A model generated the notes under the pieces. The model had not been told where the DNA came from. It searched no databases and saw only the letters and a list, made by a program, of their open reading frames with translations. Source: Serratia quinivorans (lineage in GTDB: Bacteria > Pseudomonadota > Gammaproteobacteria > Enterobacterales > Enterobacteriaceae). From it: a DNA stretch of 64,000 bases. The position numbers and the translations under genes were made by a program. The stretch covers positions 2,914,001 through 2,978,000 of the forward strand of contig UGYN01000002.1 in the NCBI GenBank assembly GCA_900457075.1, in the 5' to 3' direction. Shown piece after piece: positions 8,953 to 17,639 of the stretch (position 1 is the first letter of the stretch; every line of letters starts with the position of its first letter).

Positions 8953-9381
8953 ATGTTGAAAGTGATAGTGACCTCCCATGGCCCGCTGGCCGAGGCGCTG
9001 ATGAGCAGCGCACGTATGGTTTACGGTGATCTGCCGGGGACCAGCCATGTAGGCCTGAGCGAAGGTGCCGGTATCGAAGCCTTTAAACAGGCGTTTGCCG
9101 ACGAATTGCAGCGGGTGAGTGCGGGTGCGGACGGTGTGCTGGTGCTGTGCGACATGCTGTGCGGTACGCCCTACAACGTGGCCTGCCGCCACGCTTTTGA
9201 TCCCCAAACGCCGGTGCCGGTGGCCGTGGTGACCGGCGTGAATTTCCCGATGCTGTTGATGAGTGCCGAATTGCTGGAAGAAAAGGACGTTCACCAGGCG
9301 GCACAGGAGCTGGTAGCGCTGGCGGGTGAGGCGATTGCCGTTGCCCGTCCGGCGGTAACGGCGCAATTGGACGATTTCTGA
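8953..9381 (+). CDS. Mannose-family PTS component IIA
   Basis: This 142-aa cytoplasmic protein receives phosphate from HPr on a histidine and passes it to IIB. The start MLKVIVTSHGPLAEAL places the phospho-histidine at His9, as in EIIA of the mannose/fructose/sorbose family. It lies 5 bp after the isomerase gene and 9 bp before IIB, inside one operon. It is a separate polypeptide, unlike E. coli ManX where IIA and IIB are fused. The sugar cannot be told from the sequence. Confidence 0.93.
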   Translation: MLKVIVTSHGPLAEALMSSARMVYGDLPGTSHVGLSEGAGIEAFKQAFADELQRVSAGADGVLVLCDMLCGTPYNVACRHAFDPQTPVPVAVVTGVNFPMLLMSAELLEEKDVHQAAQELVALAGEAIAVARPAVTAQLDDF

Positions 9382-9390
9382 GGAGAGAAG

Positions 9391-9885
9391 ATGGCCATTT
9401 CATTTGTACGTATCGACGACCGGGTCATTCACGGTCAACTGGTCACCCGCTGGGCGAAGGAGTTGCCTTGCGACGGTATTGTGGCGATCGATGATGAGGT
9501 GGCGGCAGACCCGTTGCTGTCATCGGTGATGAAGGGGGCGGTGCAGGACACGAAAGTGTGGCTGTTTACCGTGCAGCAGGCGATAGAAAAACTGCCGAAG
9601 GTGATCGCCAGCGACAAGCAGTACTTTGTGATTGGCAAGTCGCCGGTCACGCTGCGCAGGTTGATAGAGGCAGGGATCGATCTGAGTAATCGTAACAAGA
9701 AAATCAACGTCGGGCCGATGTCTGCCCGCAAGGAAACGGTGACCATCGGCCCGAATCAATCCGTGAACGCGGCAGAGACAGAGGCCTTTGATTTCCTTGC
9801 TGAACAAGGACATGCCATCGAATTCCGTTTAGTCCCAGACGCCAGCCATTTCAGCTGGCTGGACGCAAAAAAGAAACTCAAATAA
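9391..9885 (+). CDS. Mannose/fructose/sorbose-family PTS component IIB
   Basis: This 164-aa cytoplasmic phosphotransferase takes phosphate from IIA and donates it to the sugar crossing IICD. The N-terminal motif VRIDDRVIHGQL puts the active histidine at His14, the family position. The GGAGAG ribosome site is well placed. Adjacent IIA, IIC and IID complete the permease. The length is normal for a stand-alone IIB. Confidence 0.94.
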   Translation: MAISFVRIDDRVIHGQLVTRWAKELPCDGIVAIDDEVAADPLLSSVMKGAVQDTKVWLFTVQQAIEKLPKVIASDKQYFVIGKSPVTLRRLIEAGIDLSNRNKKINVGPMSARKETVTIGPNQSVNAAETEAFDFLAEQGHAIEFRLVPDASHFSWLDAKKKLK

Positions 9886-9907
9886 GCCTGAACGGCGGGA
9901 GTTAACT

Positions 9908-10709
9908 ATGTGGTTTGAAGCGACGCTTATCGGGATACTTTGTTATCTCGGTGCGCTGAGCAGCCCCTGGCTGCTGGGACTGACCGGAGGCTGGTATATC
10001 CTCAGCCGTCCGCTGGTCTCCGGCATGCTGGTGGGGGGCTATCCTCGGCGATGTGCAGACCGGCATTATCATCGGTGTTGCGGTTCAGGCGGTGTATATC
10101 GCCATGGTAACACCGGGCGGATCGATGCCGGCCGATCTCAATTTTGTGGCGTTCCCGGCGATTGCGTTGGGCATTCTTTCCGGTAAGGGAACCGAGGTGG
10201 CGGTGGCGCTGGCGGCGACTATCGGCATCATGGGCACCGTGCTGTTCAACGCCATGATGGTGCTCAATTCTTACTGGAATCACCGCGCGGACCTGGCGGT
10301 AGAGCGCGGCGATGAGCGGGGGATTTACCTCAATAGCGCCATCTGGCCGCAGGTCACCAACTTCCTGTTGCGGTTTATACCGACGTTCATCGCGGTCTTT
10401 TTCGGGGCGCGCTATATCAATGCCTTTATGGACAGCCTGCCGGCGCTGGTGTTGACTACCATGAACGTGGTGGGCGGTATTCTGCCTGCGGTCGGCATCG
10501 CTATTCTTCTCAAACAGATAATTAAAAGCTACAGCATGCTGATTTACTTCCTGGTGGGGTTCATCTGCATTGTTTTCCTCAAGCTGAATATGGTGGCGCT
10601 GGTGATTGTCGGCGCACTGCTGGCACTTATTCACTACAACTATAAGCCAGAGCCGCAGGTGGCCGCCGCACAGGGCACGCCTCAGGCTGATGATGAGGAT
10701 GAATTCTGA
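9908..10709 (+). pseudogene. Mannose-family PTS component IIC, frameshifted in a G run
   Basis: IIC is the membrane component that, with IID, forms the sugar channel. The frame opened at 9908 (WFEATLIGILCYLGALSSPWL) runs correctly to GMLVG and then turns to nonsense. The expected continuation AILGDVQTGIIIGVAVQAVY is found in the next frame from about 10038 to the stop at 10709, which overlaps the IID start by one base. Six G at 10033-10038 stand where five would restore one 266-aa protein, the usual family length. The break is a +1 insertion in a homopolymer and may be an assembly error. If real, the permease would be inactive unless slippage repairs it. Confidence 0.88.
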
Positions 10710-11530
10710 TGGATACGCCAACACCTAAATTGAATAAGCAGGATCTGCGTCGTTGCTGGCGCAGCTGGATGATGTACAACCTGTCATCGATGAGTTTCGA
10801 ACGCCTGGAATCTTACGGTTTTTGCCTGAGCATGATGCCGGCGCTGAAAAAACTGTATCAGGATAAACAGCAGCGTATTGAAGCCATTCGCCGTCATACC
10901 TCTTTCTACAATACCGAGCCACAGCTGGGCGCGATTGTTAACGGCATGGTGATTGGGCTGGAAGAAAAACGTGCCAACGGCGAGCCGATCGACGGGGAAA
11001 CCATCAACACGCTCAAGGTGGGGCTGATGGGGCCGGTGGCGGGTATCGGAGACTCGATGGTGCCGGGCATGCTGATCCCGATTTTGTTAAGTATCGGCAT
11101 GGCGCTGGCAGCCGGCGGCAGTGTGATTGGCCCGCTGTTTTACATCATCGCGTTTAGCCTGATCGTCATTCCGGGGTCTTACTGGCTGTTTATGAAAGGC
11201 TACCATATGGGATCCGGCTCGGTGGAGATGCTGGTCAGCAGCAAGTCCTCACGGCTGCGGGAAGCCCTTTCTCTGCTGGGAGTGTTCGTCATGGGCGGCG
11301 TCGCGGCGAGCTACGTCAAACTGGGGACTGGGCTGGAGTTTGTGACCAAAGACGGGGTGAATATTCACCTGCAGCAAATGCTGGACGGCATTTTCCCTAA
11401 CCTGATGCCGCTGATAGTGGTGCTGGCGACCTGGTATCTGATGGCCAAGCGCGGACTGTCACCGGTGAAGGCGATGCTGGGGTTGTTGGTTTTGGCAGCG
11501 GCAGGGGTAGCCTGCGGTCTATTCTCTTAA
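10709..11530 (+). CDS. Mannose-family PTS component IID
   Basis: This 273-aa protein is the second membrane component of the sugar permease. It opens with the typical LNKQDLRRCWRSWMMYNLSSM and contains LKVGLMGPVAGIGDSMVPG, the conserved IID segment, then a C-terminal region with several hydrophobic stretches. Its ATG overlaps the IIC stop in a TGATG arrangement, a sign of translational coupling. It ends the operon: an ERIC-like repeat starts directly at its stop codon. Confidence 0.93.
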   Translation: MDTPTPKLNKQDLRRCWRSWMMYNLSSMSFERLESYGFCLSMMPALKKLYQDKQQRIEAIRRHTSFYNTEPQLGAIVNGMVIGLEEKRANGEPIDGETINTLKVGLMGPVAGIGDSMVPGMLIPILLSIGMALAAGGSVIGPLFYIIAFSLIVIPGSYWLFMKGYHMGSGSVEMLVSSKSSRLREALSLLGVFVMGGVAASYVKLGTGLEFVTKDGVNIHLQQMLDGIFPNLMPLIVVLATWYLMAKRGLSPVKAMLGLLVLAAAGVACGLFS

Positions 11531-11726
11531 TACCCGTCGCCTTTCAAGTTGCAGCGTTGTTACCTGCACTCAGTTATGTGGCCCGTCCATGGGCCACACC
11601 CCTTTGGGGCCGCTGCTAGCAGCGTTCAAATCTGCTCCCGGCAGATTTGTTACCCCAGTTACTTAAGTAAGCGCCTGGGGATGAGTGAGCTGGGCGCCTA
11701 GCTGCAACTCGAAATTCATAGGGTAT
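11530..11726. repeat. ERIC-like imperfect palindromic intergenic repeat
   Basis: The 197-bp block begins at the last base of the IID stop codon. Its ends are inverted copies (ATACCC...AAGTTGCAG at 11530-11554 against CTGCAACT...GGGTAT at 11702-11726). Inside are further hairpins: GTGGCCC/GGGCCAC (11579-11598), AAATCTGC/GCAGATTT (11628-11648), and the core CCCCAGTTACTTAAGTAAGC followed by GCCTGGGG (about 11653-11680). That core corresponds to the known ERIC consensus (CCCCAGTCACTTAC...CTCCTGGGG). Such elements are dispersed, transcribed and probably mobilised in trans; here it may also act as an mRNA 3' structure. Confidence 0.8.
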
Positions 11727-11759
11727 GAAATTTCCTGTTATTGAGTGGGACAGTGGTCT

Positions 11760-12542
11760 TTACGGCTCAAATCGTTGCCATTTTTCCGCTACGCTGCCCG
11801 GTTTGGAAATGAACTGGAAGCGCGCCGGGTCAGCTTCAAACTGTGAGTATAAGGGAGCGTCGCTCAGACCGAATTCGTGGTATTGGCGCGGCCCGATGGC
11901 GTGCAGCCTGCCGGATTGATAGCGTGGATTCTGCTGCCAGACAATATTGCTGCCCTGCAACAGCGGGTACCAGGCCAGCCCTTTATATTCACGTACGGCA
12001 TCGTATTCAAAGCCATATTCACGATCGCACCAGGCGGCGAAGGTCAGCGGCTGGTGAGGATCGGCGGAAATCGTGGCGTGCGCCCATCCTGGCGGTACCA
12101 ATACTTTCTCACCCGGGCCAGCATGCACGGCAAAGCAACGTCCCGGCTCACGCTCAACCCTTTCTTGCATGTAAATAATGGCCTTCCCTTGCCAGATTTC
12201 GTACAGCTCCGGCGGTGACCAGCCACTGTGTACACTGATGCGATGCACATGACCCTGACTGCGTACTGGCTCCTGACCTAACTGGCCTTTGGCATAGGTG
12301 ACAATGCCGAACAACAACATGCGTTTTTTTAATTCGGCTAAATGCTGCTGTTTGGCGACGTCCATGGCGATGGCATAGACCTGTTCTGGCCCGCTGCAGT
12401 CAGGGTCGCGCAGAGAACGGCGGATTTGTTCTAACGTCCGAATCTCCGGCAAGGGGCCAATCACGTCATCGCCATAGCCAAACCCCATCGGATGGTCGCT
12501 AATGGAGACATCCAGGCCAAATCTAAGCATCGAATCACTCAT
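11760..12542 (-). CDS. Cupin protein related to glucose-6-phosphate isomerase, second of a pair
   Basis: This 260-aa protein resembles the cupin (archaeal-type) glucose-6-phosphate isomerase family. The metal motif is GHVH at 97-100 with Glu112 and Tyr114 further on than usual, so the motif is stretched relative to the canonical GHxHxxxxxxExY. A second conserved piece is VLVPPGWAHATI. The start at 12542 overlaps the upstream cupin's stop by 8 bp (ATGAGTGA), so the two are translationally coupled; a longer ATG at 12578 lies inside the upstream gene. The operon operator is shared with the PTS promoter, so an isomerase or epimerase step on the same sugar is inferred. The precise reaction is unknown. 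Confidence 0.72.
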   Translation of the reverse strand: MSDSMLRFGLDVSISDHPMGFGYGDDVIGPLPEIRTLEQIRRSLRDPDCSGPEQVYAIAMDVAKQQHLAELKKRMLLFGIVTYAKGQLGQEPVRSQGHVHRISVHSGWSPPELYEIWQGKAIIYMQERVEREPGRCFAVHAGPGEKVLVPPGWAHATISADPHQPLTFAAWCDREYGFEYDAVREYKGLAWYPLLQGSNIVWQQNPRYQSGRLHAIGPRQYHEFGLSDAPLYSQFEADPARFQFISKPGSVAEKWQRFEP

Positions 12543-13098
12543 ATTGCGCCTCCGCTTTCCAACCGCTGCCGTCGGCAAACACCCGCAGTTTGAAGCCCTG
12601 TGGCTGTAGTGCGTCGTAGTTGTGTCCAGCCACCGTTGGCCAAACCGCCAGTGCGGACAGTACCTCAGTACCGGTGTTGATCAGGCGATGAGCGGTAAAG
12701 GAAGGGATATGGTGCACGCTGCCGGGGGATACCTGTTCCAGCATGCAAGCACCGTCCCGGTGTTGCAGCAACAGCAAACCCTGGCCACGCAGACCAAAAT
12801 AGAATTCCGCCTGTTCGGGGCGCTGATGAAAATGCCCACGGGTCATAAAGAATTCGTTGCCCACCCGGCCAGGTTGCAGGTGAGTGGTGCCGACAAACAG
12901 TTCACCTTCCTGTAGCTCGGAAGGCAGCATTTCTACCTGATACACGGCAAGTTCTGCCGACATCGCGCGCCATGCGGCAGGATCGGAAAAGATCCCCGTC
13001 AGACTGCCCAGGGTGGTAGATTTTCGTTGAATATCAGGTGCAGTAAAGCATCCGTCCGCCAGGTTGACCTGCGGTGGAATAATGGACGTCAGTTTCAT
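12535..13098 (-). CDS. Cupin glucose-6-phosphate-isomerase-like protein, first of a pair
   Basis: This 187-aa protein has the canonical metal motif of the cupin phosphoglucose isomerase family: GHFH at 88-91 with Glu98 and Tyr100. It is followed by VHHIPSFTAHRLINTG, which supplies the last metal histidine. Enzymes of this family interconvert hexose 6-phosphates in archaea and some bacteria using Fe2+ or another divalent metal. The start at 13098 (MKLTSIIPP) has GGAG upstream and matches the expected domain length; an upstream ATG at 13209 would run through the operator. It is the leading gene of a two-gene operon coupled to 11760-12542. Confidence 0.78.
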   Translation of the reverse strand: MKLTSIIPPQVNLADGCFTAPDIQRKSTTLGSLTGIFSDPAAWRAMSAELAVYQVEMLPSELQEGELFVGTTHLQPGRVGNEFFMTRGHFHQRPEQAEFYFGLRGQGLLLLQHRDGACMLEQVSPGSVHHIPSFTAHRLINTGTEVLSALAVWPTVAGHNYDALQPQGFKLRVFADGSGWKAEAQYE

Positions 13099-13143
13099 AT
13101 CTGGTTGCTCCGCCCGAGGAGAACAGACGCTTCGAGTATAAAA

Positions 13144-13159
13144 GGTTAATCGATTAATC
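13144..13159. promoter_or_regulatory. Second operator of the LacI-type regulator
   Basis: The 16-mer GGTTAATCGATTAATC, with the palindrome at 13146-13157, is identical to 7128-7143. It lies 46 bp before the start codon of the first cupin gene. Identity of 16 bases at two promoters about 6 kb apart is not expected by chance and ties the cupin operon to the PTS regulon. Confidence 0.75.
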
Positions 13160-13175
13160 ACCAGCCGGAAAGCAT

Positions 13176-13202
13176 AAAAAAAGCGCGATATGATCGCGCT
13201 TG
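13176..13202 (-). terminator. Intrinsic terminator of the ygiBC transcript
   Basis: Read on the minus strand, the stem AAGCGCGAT / ATCGCGCTT (about 13182-13200) is followed by seven T. It lies 20 bp after the ygiC stop and before the cupin promoter. Confidence 0.85.
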
Positions 13203-13221
13203 ATATCAACCAATTTGTTCG

Positions 13222-14382
13222 TTAGCCAAGGATGATGTGCGGATAGAAACGCGACAGATCCTGGGTGATCAGCTCGCGATCTTCACGCAGACCGATACCG
13301 CAGGGTTGATCGTCAACCAGCCAACTGCCGATCAGCGTATAGCTGCCTTCGAACTGTGGCAGTGGGTGGAACTGCTGCACGATCATGCCTTCTTCGCCGT
13401 AAGGGCCGTCGACGCGTGCCACTTCCTGACCGTTCTGCACGATCTGGATATTGGCACCTTCGCGTGAGAACAGCGGCTTGGTGACGTAGTGATCGAGCTG
13501 TGGATGATCGTCTTCTGCAAAATATGACGCCAGCAGATTAGGGTGATCCGGGAACATTTCCCACAGCATCGGCAGCAGGGCCTTGTTGGAGATAATGCTT
13601 TTCCATGCCGGCTCCAGCCAGCGCACGCCGGCATCTTCCAGCTTGGTGGAAAACATCTCGCGCAGCATGAATTCCCACGGGTAAAGCTTGAACAGGTTAC
13701 CGATGACCTGATTTTGCAGGTCGGTAAACTGGCCTTTCTCACCCAGACCAATCTCTTCCATAAACAGGAATTCGGTCGGGACTCCGGCTTCCAGCGCGCA
13801 GTCTTGCAGGTATTGCACAGTACCGCGATCTTCCTCACTGTCCTGGCAGCAGGCCAGGTGCAGCAGGCCGAAACCGTGGTGTGCTTTCAGATCGGCGAAA
13901 CGCTCGATCAGTTTTTCCTGCAGACTGTTGTACTGATCGGACTCCGGGCTGAGCTTGCCGGCGTTGATCTGGTCTTCCAGCCACAACCATTGGAAAAAGG
14001 CCGCTTCGTACAGCGAGGTCGGGGTATCGGCGTTGTTCTCCAGCAGCTTGGGCGGATTGATACCGTCGTAGGCCAGATCAAGACGTGAATACAGTGACGG
14101 TTGGCTGGTGCGCCATGAGCTGCGTACGAACTCCCAGGTGTGTTTCGGGATGCGGAACTTGGTCATCAGCGCATCGCTGCTGACCACTTTCTCTACCACC
14201 TGCAGGCACATCTGGTGCAATTCGGCGGTGGCGTTTTCAATTTCTTCAATCTGCGCCAGCGTGAATTGGTAATAGGCGTCCTCACACCAGTAGGGTTCGC
14301 CATACATGGTGTGGAAGCGGAAGCCGAATTCGGTGGCTTTTTCGCGCCAGTCCGGGCGCTCGGTGATCGCAACGCGTTTCAT
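13222..14382 (-). CDS. ygiC: Glutathionylspermidine-synthase-like ATP-grasp protein YgiC
   Basis: The 386-aa protein is co-linear with E. coli YgiC and belongs to the ATP-grasp carbon-nitrogen ligase family related to the synthetase domain of glutathionylspermidine synthase. Near-identical blocks include [36 protein letters not shown] and [11 protein letters not shown]. The [15 protein letters not shown] ATP-grasp end (here [17 protein letters not shown]) is also present. The E. coli protein is an ATPase without known natural product, so no reaction is assigned. It follows ygiB by 3 bp, the conserved ygiBC operon next to tolC. Confidence 0.93.
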   Translation of the reverse strand: MKRVAITERPDWREKATEFGFRFHTMYGEPYWCEDAYYQFTLAQIEEIENATAELHQMCLQVVEKVVSSDALMTKFRIPKHTWEFVRSSWRTSQPSLYSRLDLAYDGINPPKLLENNADTPTSLYEAAFFQWLWLEDQINAGKLSPESDQYNSLQEKLIERFADLKAHHGFGLLHLACCQDSEEDRGTVQYLQDCALEAGVPTEFLFMEEIGLGEKGQFTDLQNQVIGNLFKLYPWEFMLREMFSTKLEDAGVRWLEPAWKSIISNKALLPMLWEMFPDHPNLLASYFAEDDHPQLDHYVTKPLFSREGANIQIVQNGQEVARVDGPYGEEGMIVQQFHPLPQFEGSYTLIGSWLVDDQPCGIGLREDRELITQDLSRFYPHIILG

Positions 14383-14385
14383 GCA

Positions 14386-15048
14386 TTAACCGCCCATGCT
14401 GCGTGAGCTGGAGGTCGCGCTGCTGCGCTGCATGCTGGTCTGCTTGGCGACGGATTCGCCAAAGCCACCACGGGTGACGGTATTGGTCACTGCCGGTTTC
14501 GGTGCCATGGCGGTTTTTGGCACCGTCATGGTACGGCCGCCTGCGGTGGCCGGGCCGTAGCTCTTGCCAGAGGCATCAACGAATTTGCCGTTGGCCGGGC
14601 TGGCGGCGTTTTTAGAGGTGAACAGCGGCTGTTGAGCAAAGCCGGAGCCGCCCATCATGCGGCCCATCATGTAACCCGCCATCAGCGGCATCCACATGCT
14701 GCCGCTGCTCTGTGACTCTGCAGCCATGCCGGCCTGTGCCGGAGCCGGTGCCTGAGTACACTGCGCTTCACCGAACTCGGCGACACAGTCTTCACGAGTC
14801 GCGTATTTCGGCGCGGTTTTTTCGGCTTCTTTCAGGGCGTTGTTATAGGCAGTGGTGCACTGCTCGCTCATCGAAGGGTTGGTGCGCGAACAGTCGTCGG
14901 CATTTTGATACATAGAGACCGTTTCATCGCTCTTCTCGCAGCCGGCCAGCATAAAGACTGCGCTGATCGCCAAAGCTACGGGCGCAACGCGGTAGTCGCG
15001 CCAGGATTTGCGGAACGTCTCTCGGTTGATGTTTTTTGTCCGTTTCAT
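14386..15048 (-). CDS. ygiB: DUF1190 lipoprotein-like protein YgiB
   Basis: The 220-aa protein matches E. coli YgiB (223 aa): an N-terminal hydrophobic segment [19 protein letters not shown] with a lipobox-like LAGC, then [30 protein letters not shown] and a glycine-rich tail ending [16 protein letters not shown] and SSSRSMGG. Function is unknown; it is conserved with ygiC and tolC in enterobacteria. The basic N-terminus (about 26 residues before the hydrophobic segment) is long for a lipoprotein signal. Confidence 0.92.
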   Translation of the reverse strand: MKRTKNINRETFRKSWRDYRVAPVALAISAVFMLAGCEKSDETVSMYQNADDCSRTNPSMSEQCTTAYNNALKEAEKTAPKYATREDCVAEFGEAQCTQAPAPAQAGMAAESQSSGSMWMPLMAGYMMGRMMGGSGFAQQPLFTSKNAASPANGKFVDASGKSYGPATAGGRTMTVPKTAMAPKPAVTNTVTRGGFGESVAKQTSMQRSSATSSSRSMGG

Positions 15049-15400
15049 CGTTATTCATCCCATCAGTCGGGCTGTATTCGCCCATTCCCAGTAATGGCGG
15101 TAAGGATAGGGTAAAGATGGTCAAAATTAAAGCTGAAATACTTAAGGAATCCACTCTTTACGCAGCTATACGTTGGGTTGTGCGCCAGTTCGCTTTACCG
15201 GCTAAAAAAGCCTCGTCAGAGTTTCATTATGAAACGTCATGGGTAAAGTAATGTTCCATAATGAAACGAAAATACCGGAGGTCGCAAAGCCTTCGACAAG
15301 CCCTATAGTCAGTCCATAACAACGCGACGGCACAAGACCGACGCACTATCACCTGATATCTGAACGTTACCATCGCCAATTTCCCTACAAGGATCCGGTT
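15049..15400 (+). promoter_or_regulatory. gldA-dhaKLM promoter region with paired palindromes
   Basis: This 352-bp gap holds no gene. It contains GTTTCATTATGAAAC (15221-15235), an almost perfect 15-bp palindrome, and GTTCCATAATGAAAC (15253-15267), one mismatch from palindromy. Their centres are 32 bp apart, about three helical turns, so two dimers would lie on the same DNA face. A possible -10 TATAGT at 15304-15309 with a poor -35 (TCGCAA, 16-bp spacer) would put the sites near -56 and -88. These positions suit an activator, most simply DhaR; that assignment is inference. Confidence 0.55.
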
Positions 15401-16507
15401 ATGTTGAGAATCATCCAGTCTCCAGGCAAGTACATCCAGGGCGCCAACGCATTGGCCGCCGTGGGCGAATACGCGAAAGCCCTTGCCGACCATTATTTCG
15501 TGATCGCCGACGACTTCGTGATGAAGCTGACGGGCGATACCCTGATGGGCAGCCTGCACCAGCACGGGGTGAAGCATCACGCCTGTGTGTTCAACGGCGA
15601 ATGCTGCCATAAGGAAATCGACCGGCTGGGCCAGGAACTGAAGGCCCATGGCTGCCGCGGTGTGATTGGCGTCGGCGGCGGTAAAACGCTGGACACCGCC
15701 AAGGCCATCGCCCATTACCAGCATCTGCCGGTGGTGCTGATCCCGACCATTGCTTCCACCGATGCGCCAACCAGCGCGCTGTCGGTGATCTACACCGAGC
15801 AGGGCGAATTTGACGAATATCTGATCCACACCAGTAATCCGGACATGGTGATAATGGACAGCTCGATTATCGCCAAGGCACCGGTGCGGCTGCTGGTGGC
15901 AGGCATGGGCGATGCGCTTTCAACCTATTTTGAAGCACAGGCCTGTTTCGATGCCCAGGCGACCAGCATGGCGGGCGGCAAATCCACGCTGGCGGCATTG
16001 AGCCTGGCGCGGCTGTGCTATGAGACGCTGCTGGCAGAGGGCGTGAAGGCCAAGCTGGCGGTCGAGGCCGGCGTGGTGACCGAGGCGGTCGAGCGCATTA
16101 TCGAGGCCAATACCTATCTGAGCGGCATCGGTTTCGAAAGCAGTGGCCTGGCGGCCGCGCATGCCATTCACAATGGTTTTACCGTGCTGGAAGAGTGCCA
16201 TCACCTTTATCACGGCGAAAAGGTGGCGTTTGGCACGCTGTCACAGCTGGTGCTGCAAAACAGCAGCATGGCGCAGATCGAAACGGTGCTGGATTTCTGC
16301 CAGCGTCTCGGCCTGCCAATTACGCTGGCGCAGATGGGCGTTAGCGGCGACCCAGCGGAGAAAATCATGGCGGTGGCCGAAGCCAGCTGCGCGGCAGGCG
16401 AAACCATCCACAATATGCCGTTTGAGGTCACGCCTGCCAGCGTACAGGCGGCCATTCTGACGGCAGACCGGCTGGGCAACGCCTGGCTGCAACAACACTC
16501 AAGCTGA
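15401..16507 (+). CDS. gldA: Glycerol dehydrogenase (NAD+)
   Basis: This enzyme oxidises glycerol to dihydroxyacetone with NAD+, feeding DhaKLM downstream. The 368-aa protein aligns with E. coli GldA (367 aa): GVGGGKTLDTAKAIA binds the dinucleotide, and the zinc ligands lie in MGDALSTYFEA, AAAHAIHNG and CHHLYHGEKVAFGT. It is the first gene of a gldA-dhaK-dhaL-dhaM operon, with an AAGGATCC ribosome site. In E. coli gldA is unlinked to dhaKLM; the linked arrangement resembles dha regulons of Klebsiella and Citrobacter. Confidence 0.96.
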   Translation: MLRIIQSPGKYIQGANALAAVGEYAKALADHYFVIADDFVMKLTGDTLMGSLHQHGVKHHACVFNGECCHKEIDRLGQELKAHGCRGVIGVGGGKTLDTAKAIAHYQHLPVVLIPTIASTDAPTSALSVIYTEQGEFDEYLIHTSNPDMVIMDSSIIAKAPVRLLVAGMGDALSTYFEAQACFDAQATSMAGGKSTLAALSLARLCYETLLAEGVKAKLAVEAGVVTEAVERIIEANTYLSGIGFESSGLAAAHAIHNGFTVLEECHHLYHGEKVAFGTLSQLVLQNSSMAQIETVLDFCQRLGLPITLAQMGVSGDPAEKIMAVAEASCAAGETIHNMPFEVTPASVQAAILTADRLGNAWLQQHSS

Positions 16508-16559
16508 TAGAGCAGGGGCGCAGCACGCTGCGTCCCGTTGGCCAAACGAGGAAATAACC

Positions 16560-17630
16560 GTGAAAAAACTGATTAACAAGGTTGAGTCGGTACTGGAAGA
16601 GCAACTGCTGGGGTTGGCAGAGGCTCATCCTGAGCTGTTGGTGCATCAGGAGCCGGTGTTTGTCACCCGCGCCGATGCGCCGGTAGCGGGCAAGGTGGCG
16701 ATCCTGTCCGGCGGCGGCAGCGGCCACGAGCCGATGCACTGCGGTTTTGTCGGCGAAGGCATGCTCGACGGCGCCTGCCCGGGGGAAATTTTTACCTCGC
16801 CCACGCCGGATAAAATGTACGAGTGCGGCCAGGCGATCGACGGCGGCGCCGGGGTATTACTGCTGATTAAAAACTACACCGGCGACGTACTGAACTTTGA
16901 AACCGCCACTGAGCTGCTGCATGACAGCGGTGTCCAGGTGGCGACGGTGTTGGTGGATGATGACGTGGCGGTTAAAGACAGCCTGTTCACCGCCGGGCGA
17001 CGCGGGGTGGCCAATACCGTACTGATGGAGAAACTGCTCGGTGCGGCAACGGCGCGTGGCGATGACCTCGATAGCATCGTGACGCTGGGCCACAGCATCA
17101 ATAATCACGGGCATTCGATAGGTATCGCGCTGGGGGCCTGTACCGTACCGGCTGCCGGCAAACCGTCATTCGTGCTGGCGGAAAACGAGATGGAATTCGG
17201 CGTCGGTATTCACGGTGAACCGGGGATTGCGCGGCGCCCGTTCACCACCCTGAATGCGGCGGTGGACGACATGTTCCATACCCTGATCGACCATGGTCAT
17301 TACCAGCGCACCATCCGCGTCTGGGATCGTCAACAGGGTGAATGGCGCGATGAAGTGCAGACCAAACAACCGCTGACGCGCGGTGACCGGGTGATCGCAC
17401 TGGTAAACAACCTGGGTGCGACGCCGCTGTCCGAACTGTATGGCGTCTATCACCGGCTGGCGGAGCGTTGCGCCGAGGCGGGCATGATTGTTGAGCGCAG
17501 CCTGGTGGGCTCCTATTGCACATCGCTGGATATGCAAGGGGTCTCAATCACGCTGCTGAAGGTGGACGACGAACTGTTGTCCCTGTGGGATGCGCCGGTG
17601 AAAACGCCTGCGCTGCGTTGGGGTTGCTGA
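16560..17630 (+). CDS. dhaK: PTS-dependent dihydroxyacetone kinase, substrate-binding subunit
   Basis: DhaK binds dihydroxyacetone covalently as a hemiaminal and presents it to DhaL for phosphorylation. The 356-aa protein has the key residue His218 in GVGIHGEPGI, the same number as in E. coli, and the GGGSGHEPMHCG loop. Translation begins with GTG after a GAGGAAAT ribosome site. It is followed by dhaL after 9 bp. Confidence 0.97.
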   Translation: MKKLINKVESVLEEQLLGLAEAHPELLVHQEPVFVTRADAPVAGKVAILSGGGSGHEPMHCGFVGEGMLDGACPGEIFTSPTPDKMYECGQAIDGGAGVLLLIKNYTGDVLNFETATELLHDSGVQVATVLVDDDVAVKDSLFTAGRRGVANTVLMEKLLGAATARGDDLDSIVTLGHSINNHGHSIGIALGACTVPAAGKPSFVLAENEMEFGVGIHGEPGIARRPFTTLNAAVDDMFHTLIDHGHYQRTIRVWDRQQGEWRDEVQTKQPLTRGDRVIALVNNLGATPLSELYGVYHRLAERCAEAGMIVERSLVGSYCTSLDMQGVSITLLKVDDELLSLWDAPVKTPALRWGC

Positions 17631-17639
17631 GGAGGAATC

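Noticed and set aside
10033..10038. Programmed ribosomal frameshift in the PTS IIC gene
   Set aside because: A single-protein permease gains nothing from two products, there is no stimulatory structure or heptamer of the usual type, and four other genes show the same homopolymer insertion, so a sequencing artefact is simpler.
15250..15300. Sigma-54 promoter (GG-N10-GC) before gldA
   Set aside because: A GG/GC pair with 10-bp spacing exists near 15277-15290, but the surrounding consensus (TGGCAC, TTGCA) is absent and DhaR lacks the GAFTGA loop needed for sigma-54 contact.
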